Assembly: GCA_934632155.1 (NCBI GenBank)
Contig: CAKTXZ010000001.1
Location: 186,001-250,000 of the forward strand
DNA from: an uncultured Clostridia bacterium
GTDB taxonomy: Bacteria; Bacillota; Clostridia; Christensenellales; Aristaeellaceae
Reading direction: 5' to 3'
Length of the DNA stretch: 64,000 bases
Under the pieces are notes generated by a model. The model made no database searches and was not told the origin of the DNA. It saw only the letters and a list, made by a program, of their open reading frames with translations. Below are positions 62,584-64,000 of the stretch, piece by piece; within the stretch, counting starts at the first letter, position 1, and every line of letters begins with the position of its first letter. The position numbers and the translations under genes are program-made.

Positions 62584-63513
62584 ATGAAGAGAATAAACGC
62601 ACAGCATGCGCTGCGCATATCCGGCCGCTTTTTCTTTCGATGCTGCCGCTATGCGCTGCTGATCACGATGAGCTTTGTGGTGCTCTATCCTTTGCTGTAC
62701 ATGATCTCCAACGCTTTCAAGCCATACCTGCAGACTTATGATCCCGCGGTGATCTGGATTCCAAAATCCCTGACGCTGGAAAATGTGCTGGATGCCGTAG
62801 AGATCCTGGATCTCAAAACCGCGCTGGTCAATTCGCTGACGACCGCCGTGGGCACTTCCTTGATCCAGGTGGCGGTATGCCTGCTGGTGGGATACGGGTT
62901 CGCCCGGTTCAATTTCAGGCTGAGGCCCTTGCTTTTCATGCTGGTGCTGCTCACCATGATCGTACCCCAGCAAACCATCTCCACCTCTCTTTACACCACC
63001 TACCGCTACTTTGGTATTTTCCATTTCCGCGTCTCCCTGATTGATACCAATGGGGTTTTCTGGCTGCCGGCCCTGCTGGGGATGGGGCTCCGGAGCGGGT
63101 TATATATTTTCGTGTACCGCCAGTTTTTCCAGGGCATGCCGCGGGAGCTGGAGGAGGCGGCGGAAATCGATGGCTGCAATCCGGTATCCACCTTTCTGCG
63201 GGTCATGCTGCCCAACGCGGGCACCGTGGTGGTGACGGTGCTTCTCTTTGCGCTGGTGTGGAACTGGAACGATTATTACACCCCAGCCATGTTCATGAAA
63301 AACCACCTTACCATGGCCACGGCCCTGGCATCCTTCCAAAGCAACCTGCAAAACCTTTCCGCTATTGGCGGCAACTATACCGACGTGGCCCTGATCACCA
63401 CGCGGGTGCAGGCGGCCTGCCTGCTGTGCGTGTTGCCGCTGCTGCTTCTGTATCTGTTCATGCAGAAATATTTCGTGGAATCTGTAGAACGTACGGGACT
63501 GACCGGTTTTTGA
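62584..63513 (+). CDS. CUT1-type permease, importer 4 (MalG/UgpE-like)
   Basis: 309 residues. Six membrane segments; EAA loop LEEAAEIDGCNPVSTFLRVMLPN; tail LFMQKYFVESVERTGLTG. Three bases after its partner. Confidence 0.92.
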   Translation: MKRINAQHALRISGRFFFRCCRYALLITMSFVVLYPLLYMISNAFKPYLQTYDPAVIWIPKSLTLENVLDAVEILDLKTALVNSLTTAVGTSLIQVAVCLLVGYGFARFNFRLRPLLFMLVLLTMIVPQQTISTSLYTTYRYFGIFHFRVSLIDTNGVFWLPALLGMGLRSGLYIFVYRQFFQGMPRELEEAAEIDGCNPVSTFLRVMLPNAGTVVVTVLLFALVWNWNDYYTPAMFMKNHLTMATALASFQSNLQNLSAIGGNYTDVALITTRVQAACLLCVLPLLLLYLFMQKYFVESVERTGLTGF

Positions 63514-63571
63514 TTCTTTGAATCCGGGGAGGCAACGCCTCCTGAATAATAAGAAAGGGAGTGTACCCCAC

Positions 63572-64000
63572 ATGAAAAAAATACTGGCGCTGGGTCTGAT
63601 TCTCATTCTGGCACTGGCACAAATGCCCGCGATGGCAGCCGTCGATCCGGAGATCTTGGCGGCCCTGGAGGACTGCGAAAATCTGCCCGAAACCCTGGAA
63701 AACCCGAACTTGACCATGATCTTTTGGATGAGCTGGAACGGCTATCGCAATCAGGTGGCGAAGAATCCTGCCGTTTATGAGGCTTCACTGGAAGCCAAGG
63801 AGGCGTTTGAAGCCAAATACGGCGGCAAGGTGGAAATCGTGGCGGTGAGCTGGGATCAGCAGCTGCAAAAGTGCATCGACATGCAAACCGCAGGAGACGC
63901 CCCGGATCTGGTGCTGATGTATGAGTCGGTCTTCCACCCGGCCGTGATGCAGGGCGTCATCATGAATCTGGATGACTACGTTGACGACGCGGATTACAGC
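63572..64000 (+). CDS. Extracellular sugar-binding protein of importer 4, N-terminal part
   Basis: 143 codons visible, cut by the window edge. AAAGGGAG ribosome site. Signal peptide MKKILALGLILILALA, cut after AMA, no lipobox. The sequence LTMIFWMSWNGYRNQ and CIDMQTAGDAPDLVLMYESVF fits a family 1 SBP. The order permease-permease-SBP is the reverse of importers 2 and 3. Confidence 0.88.
   Translation, partial: MKKILALGLILILALAQMPAMAAVDPEILAALEDCENLPETLENPNLTMIFWMSWNGYRNQVAKNPAVYEASLEAKEAFEAKYGGKVEIVAVSWDQQLQKCIDMQTAGDAPDLVLMYESVFHPAVMQGVIMNLDDYVDDADYS

Noticed and set aside
63524..63545. Terminator between importer 4 permease and its SBP
   Set aside because: GGAGGC-AAC-GCCTCC is a short hairpin without a T tract, so not called.
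1..64000. CRISPR arrays, tRNA or rRNA genes
   Set aside because: No regularly spaced repeats and no tRNA or rRNA landmarks were seen on reading both strands.

Overview
The window looks like part of a GC-rich anaerobic Bacillota (class Clostridia) chromosome. The evidence is the pairing of TIGR03960 and TIGR03936 radical SAM proteins with RNase E/G, a YlbF-type protein, a LonB fragment, a FeoB-associated Cys-rich peptide, and many carbohydrate importers that lack their own ATPase. The secreted-protein style and gene set resemble gut Christensenellales-type genomes, but that placement is inference.

Layout. (1) 1-11.4 kb, minus strand: one long housekeeping operon driven from a strong promoter at 11366-11394: TIGR03960, TIGR03936, RNase E/G, miaB, ylbF-like, mutS, mutL, miaA and the start of a methionine-gamma-lyase-family gene. 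(2) 11.6-16.9 kb, minus: a TetR regulator with a secreted Cys-rich protein, then a polar amino-acid ABC importer behind a leader of about 420 nt. (3) 16.9-17.9 kb: a metal-regulated island with two sigma-A promoters, each followed by the same GTTAGA-N4-TCTAAC palindrome, an HMA metallochaperone, a 31-codon ORF and a chain of hairpins. (4) 18-24 kb: a membrane-bound AraC-type regulator divergent from a sugar importer. (5) 24-27.7 kb, minus: secreted proteins (Ig-like, phosphodiester glycosidase). (6) 27.7-31.8 kb, plus: feoA-feoB-Cys-rich peptide, then an SGNH esterase. A 166-bp repeat after feoB has a second, inverted copy after the HMA gene, so both copies are read in the same sense by metal genes.

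(7) 31.9-40.4 kb is an accretion zone of broken genes: a lonB start, an IS3 remnant, a sugar-phosphate epimerase next to a permease tail, a fragment of an integrative element (sortase-anchored SpaA-like tail, ArdA, small cargo genes), an AAA+/DUF4143 ATPase, a transposase tail, a permease with homopolymer frameshifts, and a LarA-like fragment fused head-on to a truncated GH2 gene. The abrupt joins are either real rearrangements or assembly errors.

(8) 40.4-64 kb is a carbohydrate-use locus. A divergent regulatory region at 48.9-49.2 kb carries two consensus promoters and two LacI-type operators. The leftward operon encodes two GH13-like enzymes (one cytoplasmic, one exported), a small secreted protein, a D-lyxose-isomerase-like cupin, a glycyl radical enzyme with an unusual active-site motif, and the GH2 fragment. 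The rightward operon encodes three CUT1-type importers, one with a 960-residue binding protein, and between them a beta-propeller/TPR/Yip1 membrane protein and a DUF5696 secreted protein. No importer ATPase is present, so a shared MsmX-like ATPase elsewhere is expected. The propeller/Yip1 + DUF5696 pair and the glycyl radical enzyme are the best candidates for undescribed biology. I found no rRNA, tRNA or CRISPR.
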